The notes under the pieces were generated by a model that was not told where the DNA came from, searched no databases, and saw nothing but the letters and a program-made list of their open reading frames with translations. The translations under genes were made by a program, and so were the position numbers. From Candidatus Woesebacteria bacterium GW2011_GWA1_38_8 (GTDB lineage: Bacteria; Patescibacteriota; Microgenomatia; UBA8517), in contig LBVJ01000011.1 in assembly GCA_000993025.1 (NCBI GenBank), positions 26,039-72,905 of the forward strand: DNA of 46,867 nt. Direction: 5' to 3'. Below, in pieces: positions 34,319 to 43,087 of this stretch; position 1 is the first letter of the stretch; each line of letters starts with the position of its first letter.

Positions 34319-34579
34319 ATGGTAAATTACGGCAACTTTTGCGAAATGACAGACGAAAGGTTGGGACCGTCAAGCAACAAGACAAGATATCCGAAAATGG
34401 ATTACCGAACACCCTGAAGGTGTGAATATTTTGCCGTCTGACTTTGGCGATGTAGCAAAAAACGAGGTTGATCTGATCTTGTAAGCCAATTAAGAAGAAT
34501 AACCTCAGGTCTGAAAACGTTAGGGGTAGTAAGAATTGAAGGTACAACTGCTAGACCAATTTCTCCAATCAAACCCTAA
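34319..34579 (+). pseudogene. Frameshifted small gene (possible winged-helix antitoxin-like)
   Basis: Three plus-strand frames join into one protein-like sequence. ATG 34319 gives MVNYGNFCEMTDER. A +1 shift near 34361 gives WDRQATRQDIRKWITEHPEG, then VNILPSDFGDVAKNEVDL. A second shift near 34475 gives VSQLRRITSGLKTLGVVRIE, then GTTARPISPIKP, stop 34577. The helical pattern and S-D-F...L-x-x-L-x-x-x-T-x-G spacing resemble DUF6088/AbiEi-type winged-helix proteins, but this is a weak guess. It is isolated between minus-strand genes. Two shifts argue for a decayed gene or sequencing errors. Confidence 0.5.
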
Positions 34580-34638
34580 TAATTTTGCTCAAAATCTTAG
34601 GAGGGAATAGTCCGCTCCACCCGCTAAAGACACTGTCT

Positions 34639-35022
34639 TTAAAGGGTGTCAAGATAGCTTTGTAAAATTATTGCAGCGGAGTATGCATCTTCCATTTCTT
34701 TTCTTTTTTTCCTTTTTATACCCGCTCCAATTGATAATTCCTGCGCAGTTTGGGTAGAAAGCGACTCGTCCTGATAAATAACCGGAGTTTTTATTTTTTC
34801 TTCCAAAACCCTGCCAAACTCTTTTGATTCCCTTCCCATCTCCCCCTCCGAAATTCCAATAACAATTTTTTGAATTCCAAACTCAGAAATAATTTTTCCG
34901 AGTTTTTCTCTTAATATCCTAATATCCTCGTATCGTAATATCCTAAGTGGTTCTGCAATCACACCGTCGGAAACGGCAAGACCGATCTTTTTTCTTCCGT
35001 AATCAATTCCTAAATATTTCAT
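34639..35022 (-). CDS. ruvX: YqgF/RuvX family RNase H-like nuclease
   Basis: Putative Holliday-junction resolvase or pre-16S rRNA 5'-processing enzyme. 127 aa. Motif LGIDYGRKKIGLAVSD with the first catalytic Asp, VIGISEGEMG, DESLSTQTA with the second acidic pair, and DAYSAAIIL with the last Asp. Residues RILRYEDIRILRE are encoded by tandem ATATCCTA-type repeats (34911-34947), the same mini-repeat found before fusA. It is 5 bases after the sortase. Confidence 0.93.
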   Translation of the reverse strand: MKYLGIDYGRKKIGLAVSDGVIAEPLRILRYEDIRILREKLGKIISEFGIQKIVIGISEGEMGRESKEFGRVLEEKIKTPVIYQDESLSTQTAQELSIGAGIKRKKRKEMEDAYSAAIILQSYLDTL

Positions 35023-35027
35023 ATTAA

Positions 35028-35678
35028 CTAATCAACAATCGCCGCCTTTACCACCAGCCTTCTGGGTTTAAGGGGGTGTCCGGGAGGGACACATGTCACC
35101 AAACTCAAATATGAATCGTTTGACCTCTGATCCAAAATGTTAAGATTGTCCGGTTCCACTTCGAACATCTCAACAACTTTGTATTTATACTCTATATTCC
35201 CAACATTTACAAAGATCTCATCACCCAGCTCCAATTTTGGAATGGTTGAAAATATCGAAATATAATTCTTCGGATTATAAAACACAGGTAGGATCGAATG
35301 CCCAAAAATAACCGTGTTGCCAACTTGTCCCGGCCGTGCGGTACCCGGATATTGTATCAAGCTCCGGCTTAGATCTTCGCCCCCTTCATAAACTTCAGCA
35401 TCCTTTATTTTCAGTCCGGGAATGCTTAATAAATACACGTTTTCAGCATCTTTCTCTTTCTGATCAATATCATATTCCGAAGACCAGTTCCTTAAGCTTT
35501 TATAGTCTTTTAAGGAGGCGGTTAATATATTCTGTTTGACCTCGGCAGGGATAGGACTAACCAGCTTCGGAAAACGTCTCCGCGATGTATATTCGTACTC
35601 AACTATCGGATAGAGCGACAAAAAAATAAATAGAACGCCAAGCACTCCCAGAACCGGGGAAAATATTTTTGTATTCAT
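35028..35678 (-). CDS. Sortase
   Basis: Cys transpeptidase that joins surface proteins to the envelope. 216 aa. N-terminal TM at about residues 8-28, catalytic His in VIFGHS (about 124-129), Cys in SLVTCVPPGHPLKPRRLVV (about 190-208), and the partner Arg in the same stretch (PRRL). The spacing fits class D/E sortases. It overlaps the preceding baseplate-J-like gene by 4 bases, implying that they work together on the cell surface. No LPxTG-type signal is visible on the neighbour's C-terminus. Confidence 0.93.
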   Translation of the reverse strand: MNTKIFSPVLGVLGVLFIFLSLYPIVEYEYTSRRRFPKLVSPIPAEVKQNILTASLKDYKSLRNWSSEYDIDQKEKDAENVYLLSIPGLKIKDAEVYEGGEDLSRSLIQYPGTARPGQVGNTVIFGHSILPVFYNPKNYISIFSTIPKLELGDEIFVNVGNIEYKYKVVEMFEVEPDNLNILDQRSNDSYLSLVTCVPPGHPLKPRRLVVKAAIVD

Positions 35679-37945
35679 TTTTCGGAACCTACCGATATCT
35701 CAATATTTGAAGAAATTCTGGGAAGCGTTCCAAGCTTGCCGGGAAACCTGAAGCCCTTAAAGACTATAACAACTCTGCTAAAACCTGGAACATTATTGTC
35801 CAAATATTCCTCAGCTACATCGGGAAATTTCCCCGTTATATTCTTCTTTACTTCGTCAATATCTATCTTCGGAAGGAGATCTGCTCCAATAAATAGATCC
35901 AAAACATACAAATTATCATCTTCGCTCTTATATGTAAAATCAGCTTGTATCTGATCATTTTTAAGAGTATATCCTTCAGGCACCCTTTGACTTAAATACT
36001 TCAGACCAATATCTTCAATTGTCTCCCTTTCAACAACAATGCCACTCGCCTCTATCTCAAGATCTAATTTTAACGACGACGCCTCATCTCCAACCTTCTT
36101 ATCGTACTCTTTATCTATAACCGTAAAATTAATAGAATCATCGATCACAAAAAGGTCGGATGAAGCCTTTCCTAATATAGATTCTTTTAATTTTTCTTCT
36201 AATTCATTTTGAAGCTCCTTAAGTAAATTCTTCTGGTCATTATCGGATACGGCGCTGACTTCACGGCTGCTTCCCCCCGAAAATGCCGACTCATTTGTGC
36301 CTTCCATATCCGCACTGGAATAATTTGAGATCGTAAAAGTTGTCCCTGAAGCCAAGTTATACTGTGCACCAATTTCAGAAGCTGTAACCCTAGCTTTCGT
36401 GATCCCGCGCGTAAGAACACTACCGCTTGCGATCGTAATATCCTCATCGAGAGTAAAATTAAGCCCTTGCGGACCTTTTACTAATGCGCCTTTGTCCAAT
36501 GATATTTCGCTTCCTGACCTGTAAACAGTGATCTCGCCCGTGGCTTTATCGCCAATGACCTTGGTACCTGTTGAAGGGATTGATTTCTCCCCCGATACTC
36601 TATCTTCGATAGTCTGACCGGAAATTCTCATATTTTCCAGATCTGAATCTTCAGAAAGTGTATCTACTGTTAATTCTGTCTTGTCATCGATACGCTGGGG
36701 AGAAACATATATCGTAACCTCCGCGCTGGGAACAAACCACCAAAAAGCGAAAAATCCTATTACCAAGATCAAAAAAAACACTATTCCGAAAATCGTAGGT
36801 TTAATAGAACCAATCCTAAATTTAACCGGCATGTTGGGCGTTTTCGCTTGTGAAGATCTTACTTTTTTAAATTTTCCAAATATGGAAAACAGGTTCTTTT
36901 TTTCGTGCCGTACATTATTATTCAAACTATCCCCTTCCATATCAGCGGTCTTTTCAGCGATTGGTTCCACAGCTTCCACATTTGGCAAATTTGACACAGG
37001 GGGGGCATTGTCGGACACAGCATCTGTGTCAACCGTAAAACCAAAATCCTCCGGCGCAATTTCCTCAACAGGCTCTTGCAGGTTTGGTTCATCGGGTAAA
37101 ACAGTCTCTTCGCTGAAAGGAAGACCTCCGGCAAGATCCTCCTTTACATCCAGTATTTTCTCAGAGGACGGTGTTTCCAAAGCGAGTATGCCATCTACTT
37201 CTCCAAGTTCAGAACCGCCCGCAAGAGAAACCGCAAAAATTTTGTTGTCGGGTTGAACGATCTCGATCTTTGGGGTATGCAAAAACTTGACCTTTTCAGA
37301 ACTTTCCCAATCCGCTTTTACAAGCTCTTGTCTGACATCTTCAAGTTCTCCTTCTTTGGAATTGTAAAGAATGATCCTTGATGGATACGCTTCGCCTGTA
37401 TAAAAGCGCGAAAGTCCTTCCGTTACATCATCAACGATCGAAACACTTCTTCCAACTTGAGAAACTCCGGCTAATTTACCAAGCTTAAATATTGAAATCT
37501 CCAAACTATCTTTTGATACTCCTAAAAAGACTGCGTTTACGTTTCCTCCTTCCTCAAGTTTATAATAATTCGATAAGGCCTCAGATATAACAACGAATCC
37601 TACGGGAGACAATGACAGCTCGGTACAAACCTTTTTAATTTTAGAAAGGTATTCCGCTTTGATCTCACCTCCGTCGACCCAAGACGACATAACTCCGAAA
37701 ACCGTTTTAGCGGGTGGGTCAATTTCCTCGGAAATGCTCGTTACAACCGCGGAACACGAAGTGTCACAAGCTGTAACCAACTCTTCATCGGAACTCCAGT
37801 GCGAGGGCGGACTAACAGACACTATCTGAACTTTTTTATTCGTAAATTTCCAGATTCCCGCAGAAACCCACTCGGGTTCGATCACAAGCGACCAGAGATG
37901 CTCTTCTTCCTCATTTTTCTTGGGCAAAATACTTTTCAAATCCAT
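35675..37945 (-). CDS. Actin-like (PilM/FtsA-type) + TM + baseplate-J-like protein
   Basis: 756 aa in three parts. Residues 1 to about 245 are cytoplasmic and look like an ASKHA/PilM-type fold (LVIEPEWVSAGIWKF, GVSKDSLEISIFKLGKL, SRFYTGEAYPSRIILYN). Residues 245-380 are an acidic Pro/Glu linker. One TM lies at about 383-405 (IVFFLILVIGFFAFWWFV). After it comes an extracellular beta-rich region with GDKATGEITVYRSG, the repeat motif of CPR baseplate J/gp47-like proteins, and a helical DQKNLLKELQNELEEKLKE stretch. Co-translated with sortase. Probably a surface machine tying a cytoplasmic ATPase-like domain to an external structure; function not known. Confidence 0.75.
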   Translation of the reverse strand: MDLKSILPKKNEEEEHLWSLVIEPEWVSAGIWKFTNKKVQIVSVSPPSHWSSDEELVTACDTSCSAVVTSISEEIDPPAKTVFGVMSSWVDGGEIKAEYLSKIKKVCTELSLSPVGFVVISEALSNYYKLEEGGNVNAVFLGVSKDSLEISIFKLGKLAGVSQVGRSVSIVDDVTEGLSRFYTGEAYPSRIILYNSKEGELEDVRQELVKADWESSEKVKFLHTPKIEIVQPDNKIFAVSLAGGSELGEVDGILALETPSSEKILDVKEDLAGGLPFSEETVLPDEPNLQEPVEEIAPEDFGFTVDTDAVSDNAPPVSNLPNVEAVEPIAEKTADMEGDSLNNNVRHEKKNLFSIFGKFKKVRSSQAKTPNMPVKFRIGSIKPTIFGIVFFLILVIGFFAFWWFVPSAEVTIYVSPQRIDDKTELTVDTLSEDSDLENMRISGQTIEDRVSGEKSIPSTGTKVIGDKATGEITVYRSGSEISLDKGALVKGPQGLNFTLDEDITIASGSVLTRGITKARVTASEIGAQYNLASGTTFTISNYSSADMEGTNESAFSGGSSREVSAVSDNDQKNLLKELQNELEEKLKESILGKASSDLFVIDDSINFTVIDKEYDKKVGDEASSLKLDLEIEASGIVVERETIEDIGLKYLSQRVPEGYTLKNDQIQADFTYKSEDDNLYVLDLFIGADLLPKIDIDEVKKNITGKFPDVAEEYLDNNVPGFSRVVIVFKGFRFPGKLGTLPRISSNIEISVGSEK

Positions 37946-38061
37946 ATAAATGATTCGAATAATACGAATAATACTAATGACACGAATATATCCAAATACT
38001 TCAGTTTAAGAATACAGCATTTGCATTTATTTGTAGATTCGCATTATTGGTAATATCCGCA
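37946..38061. repeat. ATTCGT-type mini-repeats between alaS and the baseplate-J-like gene
   Basis: On the minus strand, tandem ATTCGTATTATTCG-like units (37949-37990), also seen in the rplC leader (18913-18950). A TTGGAT / TATTAT pair with 16-base spacing could serve as a promoter. No gene. Confidence 0.5.
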
Positions 38062-39888
38062 TCATTTTTCCAAAGTCATATACACCCTCACTAATCCGCT
38101 GCCGATCTTTTCCTGTTTATTAATCTTAACACGACCGATCTCACCAGTACTACCAACATGCGGTCCGCCGCAAAATTCACGGCTTATCGCGTCGTCTAAA
38201 TTTTCACCCACATAATAAACTTTTACAGTATCGGCATATTTTTCGTTAAAGCCGTGTATCGCACCCGTTTTTAAAGCTTCATCTTTTGGCAGAACCTCGA
38301 ACTTAACGGGTACATTTTCGGCGATAACTTTGTTGACCGTTTCTTCAACCTCCTTTACCTGTTCATCTGTCAATTTTTCATTGTTCGGAAAATCAAAACG
38401 CGACCTTTCTTTGGTAATATTTTGTCCCTTTTGGATCACATGATCTCCCAACACCTTCCGGAGCGATGCCAATAAAAGATGTGTGGCCGTGTGAAATTTT
38501 ATAACTTCCGGACTATCGTCCGCCAGACCTCCCTTAAAAACTCCGGCGGAAGTTGTCCTTGACAAATTTTTATGTTTTTCAAATTCTTCCTGAAATTGTT
38601 TTTTATCTTCTAAAGAAAATTTCACACCTTTTCTTTCAGCGGCTTCCAGTGTCAATTCCAGCGGAAAACCTTCTGTTTGATACAGATCAAAAGCAATATT
38701 TCCCGTCAGAACCGTTCCTTTATCAATGATCGTTTCAAGTTTTTTCATCCCGCGATCAATCGCCTTAGCAAATTTCCCCGATTCTTCATTTATAACATTT
38801 TCGATTTCGGAAACAGATTTCACCGGAACCGGAATTTTATTTTCGGAAAGGTCCGGTATTGGCAACCCTAAATATTCTCCTTTGGGAGAAAGTATCTTAG
38901 CGTGCAGAACCGCTCTTCGTATCAGTCTTCTTAATATATAGCCATGTGCCTTGTTTCCGGGATAAACACCTCCCGAAATTAATGCCGACGAAGCACGCAG
39001 ATGGTCAGCAACAATCCGAAAACTACGATCGAACATCTCTGAATCCCCGTACTTTCTGCCATATTTTTCTTCAAGTATTTTGATATTATGGGAAAAAAGA
39101 TCGGTTCTGAACATATCGGGGTCACCGTTTAAAACTGCCGTAATTCTCTCTAAACCGCCTCCAAAGTCAACATTTTTCTGAGGAAGTTCTTCAAGTTTTC
39201 CCTCACCAACCTTTTTGTACTGGATAAAAACAGAGTTACCAATTTCCAAAAATCTCCCGCAATCACAGTTCGGGTGGCACATTTCGTTTTTATATAGAGA
39301 GTTTTCGTGAAGGTGAAGTTCTTCTCCAAAATCGTAAAACATTTCCGAATCGGGTCCGCCAATATGTCCCACGTTCATCTCTTCAGGGGTTCCAGTCATC
39401 GACCACCAATTTTTTTTAGCTCCATAAAATATAATTTTGTCATCCGGAAGTCCAAGATTTTTCCATATACCGTATGATTCTTCATCTTTTGGAACATCCT
39501 TTGTTCCTTCAAAGACCGATACCCAAAGACGGCCCTTCTCTATTCCCAACTCATTGGTTATAAACTCATAAATCCACGGCAATTGTTCATCTTTAAAATA
39601 ATCCCCCAAACTCCAATTACCAAGCATTTCAAAAAAAGTGATATGGCGATTGTCCCCAACTTCTTCAATATCTCCCAGCCGAATGGATGGCTGTGAGTTA
39701 ACCAGTTTTTTTCCCTTGGGGTGTACCTCACCCAATAAGTAAGGCACGAGCGGCTGCATTCCTGCAGATGTAAAAAGAGTTGAGGGATCATTTTCTAAAA
39801 CTAAAGGGGCAGGATCGATCTCTTTATGATTCCTGGGAGAATCCGTAAAATATTTTATAAATTTGTCTCTTATTTCCTTTGAATCCAT
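38062..39888 (-). CDS. alaS: Alanyl-tRNA synthetase, short form
   Basis: 608 aa against about 870 in E. coli. The catalytic domain is complete: FTSAGMQPLVPYLLG, RLGDIEEVGDNRHITFFEMLGNWSLGDYFK, and DHLRASSALI. The editing domain has HTATH (His-x3-His zinc ligands) and EFCGGPHV with the zinc Cys and His. The C-terminal C-Ala domain that helps grip tRNA is absent; the protein ends just after the editing core. Shortened AlaRS is usual in CPR. Confidence 0.96.
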   Translation of the reverse strand: MDSKEIRDKFIKYFTDSPRNHKEIDPAPLVLENDPSTLFTSAGMQPLVPYLLGEVHPKGKKLVNSQPSIRLGDIEEVGDNRHITFFEMLGNWSLGDYFKDEQLPWIYEFITNELGIEKGRLWVSVFEGTKDVPKDEESYGIWKNLGLPDDKIIFYGAKKNWWSMTGTPEEMNVGHIGGPDSEMFYDFGEELHLHENSLYKNEMCHPNCDCGRFLEIGNSVFIQYKKVGEGKLEELPQKNVDFGGGLERITAVLNGDPDMFRTDLFSHNIKILEEKYGRKYGDSEMFDRSFRIVADHLRASSALISGGVYPGNKAHGYILRRLIRRAVLHAKILSPKGEYLGLPIPDLSENKIPVPVKSVSEIENVINEESGKFAKAIDRGMKKLETIIDKGTVLTGNIAFDLYQTEGFPLELTLEAAERKGVKFSLEDKKQFQEEFEKHKNLSRTTSAGVFKGGLADDSPEVIKFHTATHLLLASLRKVLGDHVIQKGQNITKERSRFDFPNNEKLTDEQVKEVEETVNKVIAENVPVKFEVLPKDEALKTGAIHGFNEKYADTVKVYYVGENLDDAISREFCGGPHVGSTGEIGRVKINKQEKIGSGLVRVYMTLEK

Positions 39889-39954
39889 GAATCCTAATTA
39901 TATACTGCAATTACCATCCTTTGAAGGTGAAACGAAGCATAAATCTCCGGTTTT

Positions 39955-40167
39955 CTACTTCTTTTTCTTAAACAGCTCTAAAATACCTGAAAGTTTTTCT
40001 GTCCTTATCAACCCTCCGCCTAAAAGAGAATCGTCCAATATTGTATTAAGTTTTTTTATACCTTTTCGCAGGTCAAACAAGATCAGAAAGACCTGTATTC
40101 CCACAACTGCGAGAAGTAATGTCAGTATTACTACAACCACAACCAACAAAGTGTGAATTCCATCCAT
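39955..40167 (-). CDS. Small single-pass membrane protein
   Basis: 70 aa. One TM at about residues 5-30 (TLLVVVVVILTLLLAVVGIQVFLIL), followed by a basic/amphipathic cytoplasmic part (LRKGIKKLNTILDD) and a Lys-rich end (LELFKKKK). It sits between alaS and the RodZ-like gene. Similar small proteins are common near rodZ/ftsK in CPR, but no function is known to me. Confidence 0.65.
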   Translation of the reverse strand: MDGIHTLLVVVVVILTLLLAVVGIQVFLILFDLRKGIKKLNTILDDSLLGGGLIRTEKLSGILELFKKKK

Positions 40168-40204
40168 AAGGCTTAATTAAAATATAAACTTCAGTGTTTT
40201 TATA

Positions 40205-40837
40205 TTACTCCTTCTTTGGAATAATATTCCTAACCACGACCGTCTCTTTTCCATATCTTGATCTCGCAATAAATACTATCTCTTTTGTATCTTCGTTGAC
40301 TCCGAGTTTTCCAAAAAATTCACCATTTTCATTAATAAGAAACCTTTGTTCGTTTATAGAAAGTGTAACGTCCGGATCGGTTTTTCCGGAAATCTCAGTT
40401 TCACCCACAAGAATTTCCTGACTTTCCGCCGGAACATGAACCAACAATTTTGGTGGTGAAACATAAAGAATATATTGATATCCAAGATATGCTATAAGAA
40501 GAAGGATCAACATGGTAGAAAAAAATATCGCCGCAAGCTTCGGGCTGAACGACACCTTCAACTTGACGTCAGGTTTAGGATAAAGCAAGTTTTTACTATC
40601 TTCTATCGGGTAATCTCTTCTCAGTAGTGCAACAGTATTTTCTTCCGGTAAATTCAAACTTTTTGCAATAGTTTTTACAAAACCGAGGGTTGTATGATAC
40701 TCGGGCAATTCATCCCAAACACCCTTTTCGATCAAACTTAAAAATGTTTTTTTAATCTTTGTTTCACTTTCCAGATCTTTCAACGTAAGTTTTTTTTTAA
40801 CTCTGGCTTCTTTCAGATAACTACCTAATTTCTTCAT
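40205..40837 (-). CDS. RodZ-like transmembrane HTH protein
   Basis: 210 aa. XRE-type helix-turn-helix at residues 3-70 (GSYLKEARVKKKLTLKDLES, VWDELPEYHTTLGFVKTIAKS), TM at about residues 100-123, then a small beta-domain (VLVGETEISGKTDPDVTLSINEQRF) as in DUF4115/RodZ. RodZ links MreB to the cell wall; no MreB is visible here. It precedes ftsK's downstream boundary by 33 bases, so it is probably transcribed with ftsK. Confidence 0.88.
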   Translation of the reverse strand: MKKLGSYLKEARVKKKLTLKDLESETKIKKTFLSLIEKGVWDELPEYHTTLGFVKTIAKSLNLPEENTVALLRRDYPIEDSKNLLYPKPDVKLKVSFSPKLAAIFFSTMLILLLIAYLGYQYILYVSPPKLLVHVPAESQEILVGETEISGKTDPDVTLSINEQRFLINENGEFFGKLGVNEDTKEIVFIARSRYGKETVVVRNIIPKKE

Positions 40838-40869
40838 ATGGATTTATGTATTAGATGTGAAGATCAACT

Positions 40870-43011
40870 TCAAACTCCGCTTTCGGACGTTTCGTTGCCT
40901 AGAATTTCTTCCGGACTTCGTACCAAAACCTCCCGTCCTTTTGACGAGTTATCAATTTGGGGTCCGATCACACCCGCGGCTTCCAGTTGATCAATTATTC
41001 TCGCTGCGCGGGCATATCCGATAGACAATCTTCTCTGCAAAAGTGAGGCAGATGCCTTGTCAAATTGACACACAAGTTCAATCGATTTTCTAAAAAGCTC
41101 ATCAACATCCCCTTCGATCCCCGGCACTGTTTGATTTTTAGCCGAAGCTGTAACCTCTTCAGTATATTGAGGCTGAATATCCTGATTTTTCATAAACGAT
41201 ACCAAAGAATTTATATCTTTGTCGGACACGTTTGCCCCTTGGATCCGGATTGGTTTAGCTTGGTCAGGAGGAAGATACAACATATCACCTTTACCTAAAA
41301 GCTTTTCGGCACCTTGAGCATCAAGTATAACTCTCGAATCGACCTGAGAAGACACTGCAAAAGCAATTCTGCAAGGAATATTTGCTTTTATAAGTCCGGT
41401 GATAATATTAACCGATGGCCTTTGTGTTGCCAAAACCATATGTATCCCCGTTGCACGACTCATCTGTGCTATCCTCGTGATCGTGTCTTCGACCTCAACC
41501 GGAGAGACAAGCATAATATCGGCTAACTCATCAACAAATAGAACAATATAGGGCATCGCCTGAAATCCTGACATCTCATTATATGCATCAATATTCCTTA
41601 CTCCCGCTTCCGAAAACAGTTTGTATCTTCTATCCATTTCGCTCATTAACCATTTTAAGGCTGAGATTACCTTTTTGGGTTCTGTGATCACAGGTGTCAA
41701 AAGATGGGGTATGCCGTTATAGTTCGTCATCTCAACCCTTTTGGGGTCAACGAGTATCAATTTGAGTTCAGCAGGTGATGTCCTGTAAAGCAAGGTTGAG
41801 AGAAAAGTATTTATACACACGGACTTACCGGACCCTGTCTGTCCTGCAACAAGAACATGAGGCATCCGGGAAAGGTCAGCGACAATAGGTTTACCGGAAA
41901 CATCAAGTCCCAAAGCAACGACAAGTTTGCTCTTGTGAGTCTTTAATATTTCGGATTCCAGCATCTTCCTGATCGGTACGAACTCAGGAAGCTTATTCGG
42001 TAGTTCAATTCCTACAAGTGATCTGCCCGGTATGGGTGCCTCGATCCTGATGGTACCTGTAGGTGCAGCCAGTGACAAAGCCAAATCCCTCTCAAGAGCA
42101 GTAATTTTTGAAAGTTTTGTCCCAAGCGCAACCTCTAAAGCATACTGTGTGACAGCCGGTCCTAAATTTACCTCAACAACCCTTGCAGCAATGCCAAAAG
42201 ATTCAAGCGTTTGCTCAATCGTTGCCGCATTATTTTTGATATCTCCACGTTCTGCTTTACCTCCGCTTGTTTCTGAAAAGATCGTTATTTGCGGGTATTT
42301 CCACACTTTTTCCTCACCCGGAACATTGGTGACGATCTTTTGGGTTTCGGGTTCGGGATTAAAAATATCAACTCCTCCTTTTTCGTTTTTCGGCTGGTTG
42401 ACCGTTAGTTTGGCATCACTTCCGAAAATCGGTTTGTCTCCCATAACTTTCATATCTCCTTTTTGAGAATTTTTAAACATTCCCGCCTGAAATGGTCTTT
42501 TCCCTATAGACTTGCTTCGTATAATGTATTTTCTATATGCATCTTTCAGGAAGATATAAACCTGATCTAATGATGTGTTAAACAAAACTATAAGTCCGAC
42601 AATAGAAATTCCCAATAACACAATAAAGGCACCCGCATCGGTGATCAGGGTCGAGATCCCCATCCAACCATTCAGACCGACCATGCCCGCTCTGGTCAAA
42701 AACATTACCGAAATGAAAAACAAAAGTGCGCCAACGGCGACATTGGGCTGACTCAAAGGAATCCTTAAACGGGAAACAAGAAGTCCGAAGCTTATAAAAA
42801 TAAATGGTATGAAATAGGATGTCCAATCAAATAGTTTAAATATAAATTCATTAAATTTATAAAGGATAACTCCGTTTCTGGTAAACGATATTAAAATCAA
42901 TCCCGCCAAGATGTAAAACACTACTTGAACGATCGAGTACACCGTTCCCGGTCTTAGTTTTAATTTAAAAGCTTTTTTCGATTTGGTCTTCCGCCTCTTT
43001 TTTTTACTCAT
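40870..43011 (-). CDS. ftsK: DNA translocase FtsK/SpoIIIE
   Basis: 713 aa septal DNA pump. Four TM helices in residues 20-165, a short linker, then the motor. Walker A VAGQTGSGKS, Walker B IVLFVDELADIML, and the RPSVNIITGLIKANIPCRIAF stretch. C-terminal gamma winged-helix (KASASLLQRRLSIGYARAARIIDQLE), which reads polarity sequences. Shorter than E. coli FtsK (1329) because the long linker is missing. A consensus promoter lies 18 bases upstream of the ATG. Confidence 0.97.
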   Translation of the reverse strand: MSKKKRRKTKSKKAFKLKLRPGTVYSIVQVVFYILAGLILISFTRNGVILYKFNEFIFKLFDWTSYFIPFIFISFGLLVSRLRIPLSQPNVAVGALLFFISVMFLTRAGMVGLNGWMGISTLITDAGAFIVLLGISIVGLIVLFNTSLDQVYIFLKDAYRKYIIRSKSIGKRPFQAGMFKNSQKGDMKVMGDKPIFGSDAKLTVNQPKNEKGGVDIFNPEPETQKIVTNVPGEEKVWKYPQITIFSETSGGKAERGDIKNNAATIEQTLESFGIAARVVEVNLGPAVTQYALEVALGTKLSKITALERDLALSLAAPTGTIRIEAPIPGRSLVGIELPNKLPEFVPIRKMLESEILKTHKSKLVVALGLDVSGKPIVADLSRMPHVLVAGQTGSGKSVCINTFLSTLLYRTSPAELKLILVDPKRVEMTNYNGIPHLLTPVITEPKKVISALKWLMSEMDRRYKLFSEAGVRNIDAYNEMSGFQAMPYIVLFVDELADIMLVSPVEVEDTITRIAQMSRATGIHMVLATQRPSVNIITGLIKANIPCRIAFAVSSQVDSRVILDAQGAEKLLGKGDMLYLPPDQAKPIRIQGANVSDKDINSLVSFMKNQDIQPQYTEEVTASAKNQTVPGIEGDVDELFRKSIELVCQFDKASASLLQRRLSIGYARAARIIDQLEAAGVIGPQIDNSSKGREVLVRSPEEILGNETSESGV

Positions 43012-43028
43012 ACTTTTAATGCAATTTC

Positions 43029-43057
43029 ATTATACTTAAATGTCGAGTCTATTCCAA
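43029..43057 (-). promoter_or_regulatory. Sigma70-type promoter of ftsK
   Basis: TTGGAA (43052-43057), 17-base spacer, perfect TATAAT (43029-43034). The start would lie about 10 bases before the ATG. It is the rightmost clearly bacterial promoter, and it lies only 31 bases from the RNase J stop. Confidence 0.65.
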
Positions 43058-43087
43058 CAACCGCGAAGCAAGGTATCCGTAAATGGT

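Noticed and set aside
34314-34547. Minus-strand 77-codon frame
   Set aside because: Antisense to the frameshifted plus-strand pseudogene; hydrophobic only by composition.
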